A DNA stretch of 64,000 nt, taken from assembly GCF_033971905.1 (NCBI RefSeq), contig NZ_JALBUT010000005.1, positions 124,001-188,000 of the forward strand, in the 5' to 3' direction. Source of the DNA: Intestinicryptomonas porci (GTDB taxonomy: Bacteria > Verrucomicrobiota > Verrucomicrobiia > Opitutales > Intestinicryptomonadaceae). A model generated the notes under the pieces. The model was not told where the DNA came from, made no database searches, and saw nothing but the letters and a program-made list of their open reading frames with translations. The translations under genes and the position numbers were made by a program. Below, in pieces: positions 43,025 through 52,103 of this stretch (positions are counted from its first letter, which is position 1; each line of letters opens with the position of its first letter).

Positions 43025-43863
43025 ATTCCAAAAATTTTTATGCCGTGTTTGTTTGCAAGCTCCAATGTTTTTTCAGGCTCCAAGATTATCACACTGCCTG
43101 CTTCAATCGCCGCGTTTAAAATATTTGAGGCGGCGAGCTTTCTGATGGTGCGCTCCCCGATTACGGGAACGTCGAAGCGGTAGTCTTGGTTTGGCTTTAC
43201 CGTCTTTACAAAGAGGCTGTCTTTTGCCTCGAAAGAACCCGCGCGCTCCAGCATTTTGTCTGTGCCTTCCCATGCTTCAACCGCAAGCACGCTTCCTCTG
43301 GAAACAACGCACGACTGCCCGATGTCAAGCCTTGCGCATTCATGGGCAATCTTTAAGCCGTGCAAAAGATGTCGCTCTTCGACATTCCATTTTCTGCCGC
43401 AGATAAAACCATGCGCTGCTATTTGTTCATCCAAAAAAGAGCGCGCATCGAGAAGTTTGCAACCGACTTTTTCAAGCTCGTTTGCTATTGCCCCGAAAAT
43501 TGTTTCGGCATTGCGCTCTTTAAGGGTTGCCAATATTGTCAATGCTTTTAAGTCGGGGACAAGCCCCTTAAAAAGTTTTTTTGGCGTAACTTGTCCTGCC
43601 ATTATGGCGTATTTTGCGCCGAATTTCTTTGTGTATTTTAGAAGTCTCCCAAGCTGACCTACATTTGCCCTTGCCCTGTCTTCTTCGGAAAATTGGTTGT
43701 ATAGGTCGTCTTCGGTTTCGCCTTCGATTGCGATAAGCTTTACGTTTAAGTTGTGCCTGCGCAGTTTTCGCAAAGTTTCGCCGGGGTAAACTCCTTTGCC
43801 CGCAATCAGTTCTATGACCGCGTTTTCGTCGAAATCTTCGGGGAGGAATTTTGAAAGGCTCAT
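43021..43863 (-). CDS. lpxI: UDP-2,3-diacylglucosamine pyrophosphatase LpxI
   Basis: 280 residues. LpxI hydrolyses UDP-2,3-diacylglucosamine to lipid X, replacing LpxH in many bacteria; it is a lipid A step on the cytosolic face of the membrane. Family features: ELIAGKGVYPGETLRKL near the start, VGQLGRLLKYTKKFGAKYAIMAGQV-type middle, DIGQSCVVSRGSVLAVEAWEGTD, and KPNQDYRFDVPVIG. Its presence supports a Gram-negative envelope. The stop overlaps the sufE start. Confidence 0.93.
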   Translation of the reverse strand: MSLSKFLPEDFDENAVIELIAGKGVYPGETLRKLRRHNLNVKLIAIEGETEDDLYNQFSEEDRARANVGQLGRLLKYTKKFGAKYAIMAGQVTPKKLFKGLVPDLKALTILATLKERNAETIFGAIANELEKVGCKLLDARSFLDEQIAAHGFICGRKWNVEERHLLHGLKIAHECARLDIGQSCVVSRGSVLAVEAWEGTDKMLERAGSFEAKDSLFVKTVKPNQDYRFDVPVIGERTIRKLAASNILNAAIEAGSVIILEPEKTLELANKHGIKIFGI

Positions 43864-43864
43864 A

Positions 43865-44614
43865 TTATCTTATCGGGTCGCGCGTCCGTATGAAAAATTC
43901 TTTGAACGCTATTCTTCTTACGCAAATTTTTCCGTCTTCGCCGCGGTAAAATTCTGTGGTTTTAAAGACGTCGGAAGCTGAGCCTGCCTCTGATTTGAGG
44001 CTTGCTTTTTGCGATATTGAACTTTGCTTTTTTTCGGCTTTTAACTCTCCGTTTTCAAAAAAACAAACCAATTCGTAGCCGATAGGTATGTATTCCCTAT
44101 CGTTTGAATCGGGCTTTGAATACCTTATTGCGGCGTCGTATGCGCGCACGGTGAGGGTTGAGCCGTCGGTTTTGATTTTTATGTTGTTTCCGACAGGCTC
44201 TATTGTTCCGAATTTCGTCTTGATTTTAAACGAGCTTGCGGGGCGGAATTCGCCCCTTGCAAAAACCGCCTCTCCCTCGTCGATGGCAAATACAATGTTT
44301 GAGGATTCCATTTCAGAGTAGAGCGGAAGGCTTGCCGTTTGCACTTTTTCTTGTTCGAATTTTTCAATCGAAACTTTGCCCGAAAGAACCATGCAGGACG
44401 AATAGTTTGAAAACGCTACGCTTGCAAATCCCTCTGAGCTTGCGGAGATTTTTGCATCTTTTGCAACCGCCAATTCTCCCTGTTTTATTTTTGCGCTTTG
44501 CGCGGAAATTTCCGCATTTCCCCTGAGGGTGCGCACAAACATAAGACCGTTTTCGGCTTCTGCTGAAATAGGAAGGGCGAGGAAAACAGGCAGTATTGCA
44601 AAAAGCTTTTTCAT
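43865..44614 (-). CDS. Secreted protein of unknown function, possibly FecR-like
   Basis: 249 residues with a clear signal peptide (about 1-20, MKKLFAILPVFLALPISAEA). The mature part is rich in beta strands. The region GNAEISAQSAKIKQGEL...ASVAFSNYSSCMVLSGKVSIE has the spacing of a FecR-type beta domain (repeated small strands around a Ser-rich loop). The match is weak. The C-terminal part is basic. It starts in the leuS stop (one-base overlap, TAATG) and is followed one base later by lpxI. No function can be assigned. Confidence 0.7.
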   Translation of the reverse strand: MKKLFAILPVFLALPISAEAENGLMFVRTLRGNAEISAQSAKIKQGELAVAKDAKISASSEGFASVAFSNYSSCMVLSGKVSIEKFEQEKVQTASLPLYSEMESSNIVFAIDEGEAVFARGEFRPASSFKIKTKFGTIEPVGNNIKIKTDGSTLTVRAYDAAIRYSKPDSNDREYIPIGYELVCFFENGELKAEKKQSSISQKASLKSEAGSASDVFKTTEFYRGEDGKICVRRIAFKEFFIRTRDPIR

Positions 44615-47346
44615 TATTTTGCCACGATGTTTATGATTTTTGCGGGGACGTAAATTTCCTTAACAATCTGCTTGCCCTCGATGTGTCTTTTTACGCCGTC
44701 AAGCGACTTTGCCATGTCCAAGGCGTCTTCTTTGTTTGTGTCCTTTGAAATTTGCATTTCAGCGCGCAATTTTCCGTTTACCTGCACCGCGATTTTTACG
44801 GTGTTGGTGTGCAGTAAAGACTCGTCGCATTCGGGGAAGGGGGCGAGCGTTATTGAGGTTTTTTCGCCGAACTTTGCCCAAATTTCTTCCGCAATGTGCG
44901 GCGCAAACGGCGCGACAAGCTGTATGAATTTTTTTGCGCTTTCAGCGGAAATCTTTTCCTCTTTTTGAAGGGCGTTTAAGCAAATCATCATCTGCGAAAT
45001 TGCCGTGTTGAAGCGCAAGCTTTCGATGTCGGATGAAACTTTTTTAATGGTTTCGTTTAAGACTTTAAGGAATTCTTCGGAGTCTTTTGCGCCGCATTCG
45101 ATTTTCTTTGAAATCGTCCCGTCGCGTTCGACGTATTCCCTCCAAATCTTTTTAAGAAAGCGCGAAACGCCTTCAATTCCGCTTGTGTTCCACGGCTTGG
45201 AATCTTCCAAAGGCCCCAAGAACATTTCGTAAAGGCGCAGGGAATCCGCGCCGTAACGTTCGATTATTTCGTCGGGGTTTACAACGTTGCCGCGGCTTTT
45301 TGACATCTTAAACGAGCGCGCGTCAACTGATATTTGCGGGTTTGACTTCAACACAAATCCCGCGCCCTGCTTTACGACTTGGTCTTCGGAAAGCTTTACG
45401 GTTTCTTCATCGCCCGAAAGCTTGTCGGCACTTACAAATTCTCCGTTTTTGTTTTTGTAGGCGGTGTATTCGAGCTGACCCAAAATTATGCCCTGGTGGA
45501 AGAGTTTTTTGAAAGGCTCGCTTGTTTTTACCACTCCGCAGTCGTAAAGAACCTTGTGCCAAAAACGGGCGTACAAAAGGTGCAAAACCGCATGCTCCGC
45601 TCCGCCGATATAAAAGTCGGGCGTGCCCCAGTAGTTTTCCGCTTCTTCCGAAATCAACGCTTCCGTGTTTTTCGGGTCGCAATAGCGCAGATAGTACCAG
45701 CATGAGCCCGCCCATTGCGGCATTGTGTTTGTCTCGCGGCGGGCGTTGAACCAGTCGTCGCCTTCGGGCTTTTGCGATGAGGGCACTGTTTCGCCTGTTT
45801 TTATGTTGACACAGACATTAAGCCATTCCGAAGCGTGCGCAAGGGGGCTTTCTCCCGTGCCTGACGGCGCGTATGTCTCTATTTTAGGAAGAGTGAGCGG
45901 CAGGAATTTTTCCAATATTGGAAGCGCGAAAAGTTTTTTGCCTTCGTCTGAAACGTAGCTTACTGGATTTTGGGGAAGCCCCTTGTATCCGTTTTGAGCC
46001 GCTTTTATGTATGCGTCTTCTTCGACCCACAAAATCGGGAATGGTTCGCCCCAATAACGCTGGCGCGAGAAGAGCCAGTCTCTTAGCTTGTAGTTTACGG
46101 ACATCTTGCCGCAGCCTTTTTCTTCGAGGAATGCGGTTATTTTCTTCTTGCCTTCCAAAGAGTCCGTGCCGTCCCATTGTTCGGAATTTACCATTTTGCC
46201 CACGTCAGTGAAGGGCAGGGGAATGTCGTTTCCGTTTTCGTCCTTTTTGTCGATTACCCTGATTACGGGCAGGTTGTATTTTACCGCGAAGTCGTAGTCG
46301 CGGTCGTCATGCGCGGGAACGGCCATGATTGCGCCCGTGCCGTAGCTCATCAAAACATAGTCTGCAATCCAAATCGGGACTTCTTTGTTTGTGAGCGGAT
46401 TTATTGCGTACGAGCCTGAAAATACGCCGCTTTTGTCCTTTGCAAGGTCTGTTCTATCCAAATCGCTCTTTGACGCCGATTTTTTGATGTATTCGGCGAC
46501 CGCCGCTTTGTTTTCTTCGGTCGTGAGCTTTTGGACGAGGGGGTGTTCGGGGGCGATTACCATGTAGGTGACGCCATAGAGAGTGTCGGGGCGCGTCGTG
46601 AAAATTTTAAGCTTCTCGTCAAAGCCCTTGATTTTAAATTCGACCTCCGCGCCTTCGGAGCGTCCAATCCAGTTTGCTTGCAAGCGTTTTGTTGAATCGG
46701 GCCAGTCGAGGTCTTTAAGCCCCGCCAAAAGCTTGTCGGCATAAGCTGTGATTTTCAAGACCCACTGGCGCAACTTGCGGCGTTCAACGGGGTGCTTTCC
46801 GACTTCGCTTTTGCCGTCGATTACCTCTTCGTTCGCCAAGACCGTGCCGAGTTTCGGACACCACCACACGGGTTTTTCATCGACGTACGCCAAGCCTTTT
46901 TCAAAGAGCTTTAAGAAAATCCACTGCGTCCATTTAAAGTAATTTTCGTCTGTCGTGTTTATTTCCCTGTCCCAGTCGATGCCGAATCCTATGGATTTTA
47001 TCTGGCGGCGGAAATTGTCTATGTTCTTTTTTGTCGTGGTTGCGGGGTGCGTTCCCGTTTTGAGGGCATACTGTTCTGCCGGAAGCCCGAATGCGTCCCA
47101 GCCCATGGGGTGGAGGACGTTGAAGCCCTTTGCGCGCTTGTATCGCGCCAAGATGTCGCTTGCGGTGTAGCCTTCCGGGTGCCCGATGTGAAGTCCTGCT
47201 CCCGAGGGGTATGGAAACATGTCCAAAATATAATATTTGGGGCGGGAAGTGTCGAGGTTTGCCTTGAATGTTTTGTTGGCGTCCCAATAATTCTGCCAGC
47301 GTTTTTCAATATTTAAAAAGTCGTATTCTGCGGAGCTGTTTTCCAT
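44614..47346 (-). CDS. leuS: Leucyl-tRNA synthetase
   Basis: 910 residues from the ATG at 47346. It charges tRNA-Leu. The class I HIGH motif is at 53-56 (LHIGHPEG) and KMSKS at 680-684 (FKMSKSRGNVV). A CP1 editing domain (about 230-420) contains TTRPDTLYGVTY and YGTGAIMAVPAHDDRD. The anticodon-binding and C-terminal domains (AVQVNGKLRAEMQI) are complete. It is somewhat longer than most bacterial LeuS. An upstream in-frame ATG adds only five residues. A divergent lipoprotein gene lies 136 bases away. Confidence 0.97.
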   Translation of the reverse strand: MENSSAEYDFLNIEKRWQNYWDANKTFKANLDTSRPKYYILDMFPYPSGAGLHIGHPEGYTASDILARYKRAKGFNVLHPMGWDAFGLPAEQYALKTGTHPATTTKKNIDNFRRQIKSIGFGIDWDREINTTDENYFKWTQWIFLKLFEKGLAYVDEKPVWWCPKLGTVLANEEVIDGKSEVGKHPVERRKLRQWVLKITAYADKLLAGLKDLDWPDSTKRLQANWIGRSEGAEVEFKIKGFDEKLKIFTTRPDTLYGVTYMVIAPEHPLVQKLTTEENKAAVAEYIKKSASKSDLDRTDLAKDKSGVFSGSYAINPLTNKEVPIWIADYVLMSYGTGAIMAVPAHDDRDYDFAVKYNLPVIRVIDKKDENGNDIPLPFTDVGKMVNSEQWDGTDSLEGKKKITAFLEEKGCGKMSVNYKLRDWLFSRQRYWGEPFPILWVEEDAYIKAAQNGYKGLPQNPVSYVSDEGKKLFALPILEKFLPLTLPKIETYAPSGTGESPLAHASEWLNVCVNIKTGETVPSSQKPEGDDWFNARRETNTMPQWAGSCWYYLRYCDPKNTEALISEEAENYWGTPDFYIGGAEHAVLHLLYARFWHKVLYDCGVVKTSEPFKKLFHQGIILGQLEYTAYKNKNGEFVSADKLSGDEETVKLSEDQVVKQGAGFVLKSNPQISVDARSFKMSKSRGNVVNPDEIIERYGADSLRLYEMFLGPLEDSKPWNTSGIEGVSRFLKKIWREYVERDGTISKKIECGAKDSEEFLKVLNETIKKVSSDIESLRFNTAISQMMICLNALQKEEKISAESAKKFIQLVAPFAPHIAEEIWAKFGEKTSITLAPFPECDESLLHTNTVKIAVQVNGKLRAEMQISKDTNKEDALDMAKSLDGVKRHIEGKQIVKEIYVPAKIINIVAK

Positions 47347-47482
47347 AGTGCAATATTCCATTTTGTAAAAATTTAACTATGGCGTTTTTTGGCGTAAGGT
47401 CAAACAGTTTTAAATCATATTTTTTTGACGCCCGCCAAAAAATAGTTGCAATAAAAAAATTTTTTGAAATTCTTATAAAAGT

Positions 47483-47881
47483 ATGAAAAAGATTTTTTTA
47501 CTCAGCGCAATTTCGGCTTCGCTTTTGGTTTTCGGTTGCAAGACGCAGATTAACGTCGAATCTGCCGCAAGCAACGTGGCAGTCTACCAAATGGGCGAGC
47601 TTACGGGAAAAATCAACGGCAGCGTTGCAAAAGTCTTTGCCGCCGCAAGCGCGACTTTGGACGATCGCGGCTATATGCGCACGGGCGAAATCACCAAAAA
47701 CCCCCTGAAAAACAAAATCCGCGCGCGCATGCCTGACGACAGAAGGGTTGATGTCTCAATAAAGGACATCGGCAACAACATGGTTGAAGTGTCTGTTTCT
47801 GTTAGCGATTCCGAGCTTTATGTTTGCCAGAGCATATTTAACGCGATTGCAAGCAAATGCCGCGATTCGGGCGTGTATTAA
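47483..47881 (+). CDS. DUF3568-type lipoprotein
   Basis: 132 residues. A lipoprotein signal with lipobox LLVFGC (Cys 19) is followed by a small alpha/beta domain (about 35-132). The pattern VYQMGELTGKINGSVAKVFAAASATLDDRGY matches DUF3568 proteins, which are short lipoproteins of unknown role. It is divergent from leuS. The M20 peptidase gene begins 80 bases downstream. Confidence 0.8.
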   Translation: MKKIFLLSAISASLLVFGCKTQINVESAASNVAVYQMGELTGKINGSVAKVFAAASATLDDRGYMRTGEITKNPLKNKIRARMPDDRRVDVSIKDIGNNMVEVSVSVSDSELYVCQSIFNAIASKCRDSGVY

Positions 47882-47961
47882 GCCGCGAGATATTTCCTTT
47901 TTGGCTTGAAGCGGGTCCGATACGGCATCCGCTTTTATTTTCAACCTCAACTGTTTTTTTT

Positions 47962-49338
47962 ATGCCGTTTAATCCATTGGAATTTGTACAGGAGCTTTTG
48001 AAAATACCGAGCATTTCCGCTGACGCAAATTATGCGGGGGAAGTAGCGAGGTGCGCGCGGGTGTTTTCTGAAAAAATCGCATCTTTGGGTTTTGAAACAG
48101 AACTTGTGAAAACAAGTTTGCATCCGATTATTTGGGCGGAGCGAAATTCAAAAACTCCCGCAAAAATCCGCATTCTCTGCTACGGGCACTATGACGTGCA
48201 ACCCATTGACCCGATTGAAAAATGGAACAAGCCTCCTTTCGAGCCTGCCGTCGAAAACGGAAGGCTTTGGGGCAGGGGCTCTGCCGACAACAAAGGTCCT
48301 TTTATGTGCCTTTTCGGCGGGCTTATGCGTTTTCTTGAAAAAAATCCGGAAGCCCCTGTTGACATCGCCTTGATGATTGAGGGTGAAGAGGAAATTTCAA
48401 GCCCTTCAATGCCTGAATTTATAAAAAGCCGCAAGGAAAAGCTGTCTTCTTACGACGCGATTTTGCTAAGCGACACTTCAAGCGCGTCTGATTCACAGAT
48501 AGTCATAACAACCGGTCTGCGCGGCGTTCTGGCTTTCGATGTCAAGTTCAGGGGTCCGAATTCCGACATCCATTCGGGAATGTTTGGCGGCGCGGTGTTA
48601 AACCCGATTCAGGCAATGGCGGAAGTCTGCGCAAGCCTGCACAAAGACGGGCTTGTTGACATAGACGGTTTTTACGACGAAGTTTTGCCAATTTACGACT
48701 GGGAAAAACGCGACATTGCCCGCTATCCGTTTAACGAGGAAAAAATTATGGAAAGCCTCGGCGTAAATTCGCTTATAAAGCAGGGCGATTTGAAGCCGTC
48801 CGAAGCGTTGAGGCTTTTGCCCGCATTGGAGTTTACGGGAATTGGCGGAGGCTATCAGGGCGAGGGCAACAAGTCGGTAATCCCTTCCGAGGCGTTTTGC
48901 AAAATTTCAATCCGCCTTGTTCCAGACCAGAACGGGCGCAAAATTTACGAGCTTGTTAAAAAGGCGATTATCGAACGCTGTCCGAAGGGCGTTGTGGCGG
49001 AAGTCTCAGAACCCGACGGCATTGGCGACGCCTACTGCGTAATTCCGCCAAACCGCGAGGGCGCGCCCAATCCGTACCCGGAAAAACTCGGCAAAATCTT
49101 CGGGGCGGTTGAAGACTGCGTAAAGCAAAACTTCGGAAATCCCCCAATATTTTTGCGCGAGGGCGCAAGCATTCCTCTTCTTAGCCTTCTAAAAAAGGAA
49201 ACGGGGCTTGACAGCGTAATGACGGGGCTTTTTTCACCGCTTGACAATTTGCACGCGCCAAACGAATCTTTTTCTTTGACGATGATGGAGCGCGCGTTAA
49301 ATTATTACGAAGCTCTTTTTGAAAGGATTTCAAAATGA
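47962..49338 (+). CDS. M20 family metallopeptidase (dipeptidase)
   Basis: 458 residues from the ATG at 47962; the longer frame from 47857 overlaps the lipoprotein gene and is not supported. Metal-site motifs: GHYDVQPID (His, Asp), GRGSADNKGP (bridging Asp), MIEGEEEISS (catalytic Glu pair) and the C-terminal LHAPNESF (His). A dimerisation lid (about 185-300) interrupts the catalytic domain. It most resembles cytosolic dipeptidases of the carnosinase-like branch. Its stop overlaps queD by four bases (ATGA). Confidence 0.9.
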   Translation: MPFNPLEFVQELLKIPSISADANYAGEVARCARVFSEKIASLGFETELVKTSLHPIIWAERNSKTPAKIRILCYGHYDVQPIDPIEKWNKPPFEPAVENGRLWGRGSADNKGPFMCLFGGLMRFLEKNPEAPVDIALMIEGEEEISSPSMPEFIKSRKEKLSSYDAILLSDTSSASDSQIVITTGLRGVLAFDVKFRGPNSDIHSGMFGGAVLNPIQAMAEVCASLHKDGLVDIDGFYDEVLPIYDWEKRDIARYPFNEEKIMESLGVNSLIKQGDLKPSEALRLLPALEFTGIGGGYQGEGNKSVIPSEAFCKISIRLVPDQNGRKIYELVKKAIIERCPKGVVAEVSEPDGIGDAYCVIPPNREGAPNPYPEKLGKIFGAVEDCVKQNFGNPPIFLREGASIPLLSLLKKETGLDSVMTGLFSPLDNLHAPNESFSLTMMERALNYYEALFERISK

Positions 49339-49772
49339 TTACCTGCACGAAAAAATATTTCGACATTCCCTTTGCCCACCGCCAGCACTTGCATGACGGG
49401 CATTGCTCTTTTGTGCACGGGCACAACTGGGATATTTTTGTGACTTTCGCCTGTGAAAACCTCGATGAAAATGGCTTTGTGGTCGATTTTGGAAAGTTGA
49501 AATTTTTAAAGGAATGGATTGATTTGCATCTCGATCACGCCTGTGTTTTGGCAAGTTCCGACCCGCTGAAAGACAAGCTTGTTTCAGCCGCTCCCGAAGC
49601 GTGGAATGTTTACGAAGTCGATTCCTGCTCTTGCGAGGGGCTTGCACGGCATCTTTTGGAAGTTTTCGATTCTCTCGTGCGCAAAAACTCAAACGGCAGG
49701 GTTTGGGTCTGCAAGCTTGAAGTAAGCGAAGACAAAAAAAATTCGGCAACTGCCTACGGTAAAAATTCGTAA
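49335..49772 (+). CDS. queD: 6-carboxytetrahydropterin synthase
   Basis: 145 residues. QueD converts 7,8-dihydroneopterin triphosphate to 6-carboxytetrahydropterin in queuosine synthesis. Zinc ligands H15, H28 and H30 (SFVHGHNW) and catalytic C24 (GHCSF) are visible. VVDFGKLK and LDHACVL are family motifs. It lies directly before queE, so the two supply consecutive steps toward 7-deazaguanine. It overlaps the upstream peptidase gene by four bases. queC and queF are not in the window. Confidence 0.93.
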   Translation: MITCTKKYFDIPFAHRQHLHDGHCSFVHGHNWDIFVTFACENLDENGFVVDFGKLKFLKEWIDLHLDHACVLASSDPLKDKLVSAAPEAWNVYEVDSCSCEGLARHLLEVFDSLVRKNSNGRVWVCKLEVSEDKKNSATAYGKNS

Positions 49773-49773
49773 A

Positions 49774-50385
49774 ATGGCTGTTTATCCGATAGTCGAAACT
49801 TTTTATTCAATTCAGGGCGAGGGTCTGTATGCGGGAGCAGGCGCGTATTTTGTGCGCCTTTTCGGCTGCCCCGTAAAATGCCCGTGGTGCGACACCAAAA
49901 ACTCATGGACGGGAAAGCCCAATCTTTCGCTTTCTTCCGATGAAATTGCAAACGAGGCGTCCCTTTCTTCGTGCGACTTTGCGGTGATTACAGGCGGCGA
50001 GCCGACAATCCATCCCTTGCAAGAATTGATAGACGCATTTCACGAAAGGGGAATAAAAGTCCATATTGAAACTTCAGGCTATATGCCAAAAAACATTGAA
50101 GCGGACTGGATTACCCTAAGCCCCAAGCTGCACAGCCATACGCACGAGAGCTATCTTGAAGCCGCCGACGAGCTTAAATTCATAGTTTCAAGCGAAGATG
50201 AAATCTCGCTTTATCTTGAAAAATTCGGTGGTTATTTGCGGGGCAAAAAGGCGGTTTTCATAACGCCCGAATTTTCAAAGTCGCGCGACGCGGAGCTTTT
50301 AAACTCGATTTGCGAGACGGTGAAGCTTTACGGCTCTCCACTTCGCGCGGGCTGGCAACTGCACAAGTGTTTTGGCGCAATTTAA
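49774..50385 (+). CDS. queE: 7-carboxy-7-deazaguanine synthase
   Basis: 203 residues. It is a radical SAM enzyme that rearranges 6-carboxytetrahydropterin to 7-carboxy-7-deazaguanine. The Cys motif is C32-x3-C36-x2-C39 (GCPVKCPWCD). ETFYSIQGEGLYAGAGA at the start and VITGGEPTIHP (SAM-binding GGE) follow family rules. One base separates it from queD. Its TAA is shared with the stop of the convergent MBL gene. Confidence 0.95.
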   Translation: MAVYPIVETFYSIQGEGLYAGAGAYFVRLFGCPVKCPWCDTKNSWTGKPNLSLSSDEIANEASLSSCDFAVITGGEPTIHPLQELIDAFHERGIKVHIETSGYMPKNIEADWITLSPKLHSHTHESYLEAADELKFIVSSEDEISLYLEKFGGYLRGKKAVFITPEFSKSRDAELLNSICETVKLYGSPLRAGWQLHKCFGAI

Positions 50386-51164
50386 CGCGCAAAGGGTGCG
50401 CAGTCCGCTTCAAACGGATTTACGACTTCGATTTTGCTTAGAAGCTTTTGCGGCAAAACTTGTATAAGCTCTTTTATGTGCTCGACAGTATTGCATTCCC
50501 TCGAAACGTGCCCCAAGTAAATATGTTCCACAAAATCGGGGTCGAGCTCGCTTAAAATGGAAATTGCGTCCGCGTTTGAAAGGTGCCCGTGCGAGCCTGA
50601 AATGCGCTGTTTTAAATGCGCGGAGCGGTTTGAATTTTGCAGCATCACAGGGCAGTAGTTGCTTTCCAAAACAAGGACGTTTGCGGATTTTGCAAGCTCT
50701 TTTGCGCTTATCGTGGGTTTTCCCAAGTCGGTTATGAAGGCAATGCTTTTTTGGTTGAAGTCGAACTTGTATGCCACGCATTCGCTGGCGTCGTGCGGCA
50801 TTGCGCAAGTGGATACTTTTATGTTTTTGAATGCGAAACTCTGTCCCGCCGAAAAAACTTTCCATCTCAACTTTTGAGTTTTTTCGTACCTGTACGCTAT
50901 CGTTTCGTATGTCGTTTCGCTTGCAAAAACCGTGAGGTTTTCAATGTTGGGCAGCGTTAAAAGGGCTTTGCAGTGGTCAGAATGTTCGTGGGTTATGAAA
51001 ATCGCGTCGATTTCTTCCAGAGTCAGATTTATTTCATGCAGGGCATTTTTTATCCTTCTCGGGCTTATTCCCGCATCGACCAATATCTTTGTGTCTTTCG
51101 CTTTTAGGAAAGCGCAGTTGCCTTGGCTTGAGCTTGCAATGATTTTAAAAAAAGTGTCTGTCAT
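50382..51164 (-). CDS. MBL-fold metallo-hydrolase (YycJ/WalJ-like)
   Basis: 260 residues from the ATG at 51164. The metallo-beta-lactamase motif is FITHEHSDHCKAL, with further metal ligands in TCAMPHDA and FITDLGKP, and a C-terminal LGHVSREC. The beginning SSSQGNCAFLKAKDTKILVDAGIS is typical of YycJ/WalJ. The family is thought to act as a 5' exonuclease-like DNA repair or regulatory enzyme. A longer open frame to 51326 overlaps the divergent exonuclease gene and is discarded. Confidence 0.85.
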   Translation of the reverse strand: MTDTFFKIIASSSQGNCAFLKAKDTKILVDAGISPRRIKNALHEINLTLEEIDAIFITHEHSDHCKALLTLPNIENLTVFASETTYETIAYRYEKTQKLRWKVFSAGQSFAFKNIKVSTCAMPHDASECVAYKFDFNQKSIAFITDLGKPTISAKELAKSANVLVLESNYCPVMLQNSNRSAHLKQRISGSHGHLSNADAISILSELDPDFVEHIYLGHVSRECNTVEHIKELIQVLPQKLLSKIEVVNPFEADCAPFAR

Positions 51165-51224
51165 AAAAATTTTTGCCTTTAAAAATTGTAAAATCTCAAA
51201 ATAATTGCAACCGTATAAAGACAA

Positions 51225-52103
51225 ATGGATTATTTTTTGATAGACGGATATAATATGTGCTTTCGGGCGTTTTATGCAATGCCTGAATTGACTCGTTCGG
51301 ACGGCTTTCCGACAGGCGCGCTTCACGCGTTTTTTGCGGGCATAATAAAGCTTTCTTCAATGGACGTCCCTCATGCGACAGCCATATTTTTCGACCAAGG
51401 CGGCTCTGCAAGGCACCGCGAAATTTATCCCGAATACAAGGCGAACCGCGATGCAATGCCTGACGCCATGCGTATGCAAATCGAGCCGATACGCGAGCTT
51501 TGCTCTCTCTTGGGGTTTTTCGTAAAATCCCAAAACGGCATCGAAGCAGACGACTTGCTTGCGAGCGCGGCGGAGCTTCTTTTTGCGAAAGGCTCGAAAA
51601 TTTCAATCGTAAGCGCGGACAAAGACTTTGCTCAGCTCATACGCCCGGGGATACGCCAGCTGCTTCCGCCTCTTAAATCGTCTCTTGGTTGGCGGGAAAT
51701 CGACACTGTCGGCGTGCGCCTTAAATTCGGCGTTTTGGCATCTCAAATTCCCGATTTTTTGGCGTTGGTGGGAGACAATGCCGACAACATCAGGGGCATA
51801 GACGGTGTTGGACCCAAGACTGCCGCAAAATGGATAAAAGACTTCGGTTCGGTTGAAAATATCGTAAAGCGCGCAAGCTGGTTGAAGCCCGAAAAGTTCC
51901 AAAAAATAGTTGCGGAAAGCTCCGCGCTTCTTTCGCGAAACCTAAATCTTGTGCGCCTTAAAACCGACTATGATTTGGGCGATATTTCAACATCTCTTCC
52001 CGATTTTGACGGCGTAATAAAATTTCTGGAAAAAATGGAGATGAAAAGGTCGGTTGTATCTTTTAAAAATTTTGCAAAACAGCAGTATCAAATAAGTTTA
52101 TGA
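51225..52103 (+). CDS. Stand-alone 5'-3' exonuclease (PolI N-domain/flap endonuclease type)
   Basis: 292 residues, with no polymerase domain attached. It matches the N-terminal nuclease of DNA polymerase I: LIDGYNMCFRAFYAM, FDQGGSARHREIYPEYKANRD (metal-binding acidic cluster), GIEADDLLAS, VSADKDFAQL, and the helix-hairpin-helix LVGDNADNIRGIDGVGPKTAAKW. It likely removes RNA primers or flaps. The polymerase may lie elsewhere in the genome. The stop overlaps the yicC start by four bases. Confidence 0.9.
   Translation: MDYFLIDGYNMCFRAFYAMPELTRSDGFPTGALHAFFAGIIKLSSMDVPHATAIFFDQGGSARHREIYPEYKANRDAMPDAMRMQIEPIRELCSLLGFFVKSQNGIEADDLLASAAELLFAKGSKISIVSADKDFAQLIRPGIRQLLPPLKSSLGWREIDTVGVRLKFGVLASQIPDFLALVGDNADNIRGIDGVGPKTAAKWIKDFGSVENIVKRASWLKPEKFQKIVAESSALLSRNLNLVRLKTDYDLGDISTSLPDFDGVIKFLEKMEMKRSVVSFKNFAKQQYQISL

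Noticed and set aside
51284..51295. A 12-base match to the cassette repeat (TGAATTGACTCG) inside the exonuclease gene
   Set aside because: It encodes the conserved family residues ELTRSDGFPTG and has no adjacent hairpins, so it is more likely chance within constrained coding sequence than a cassette scar.
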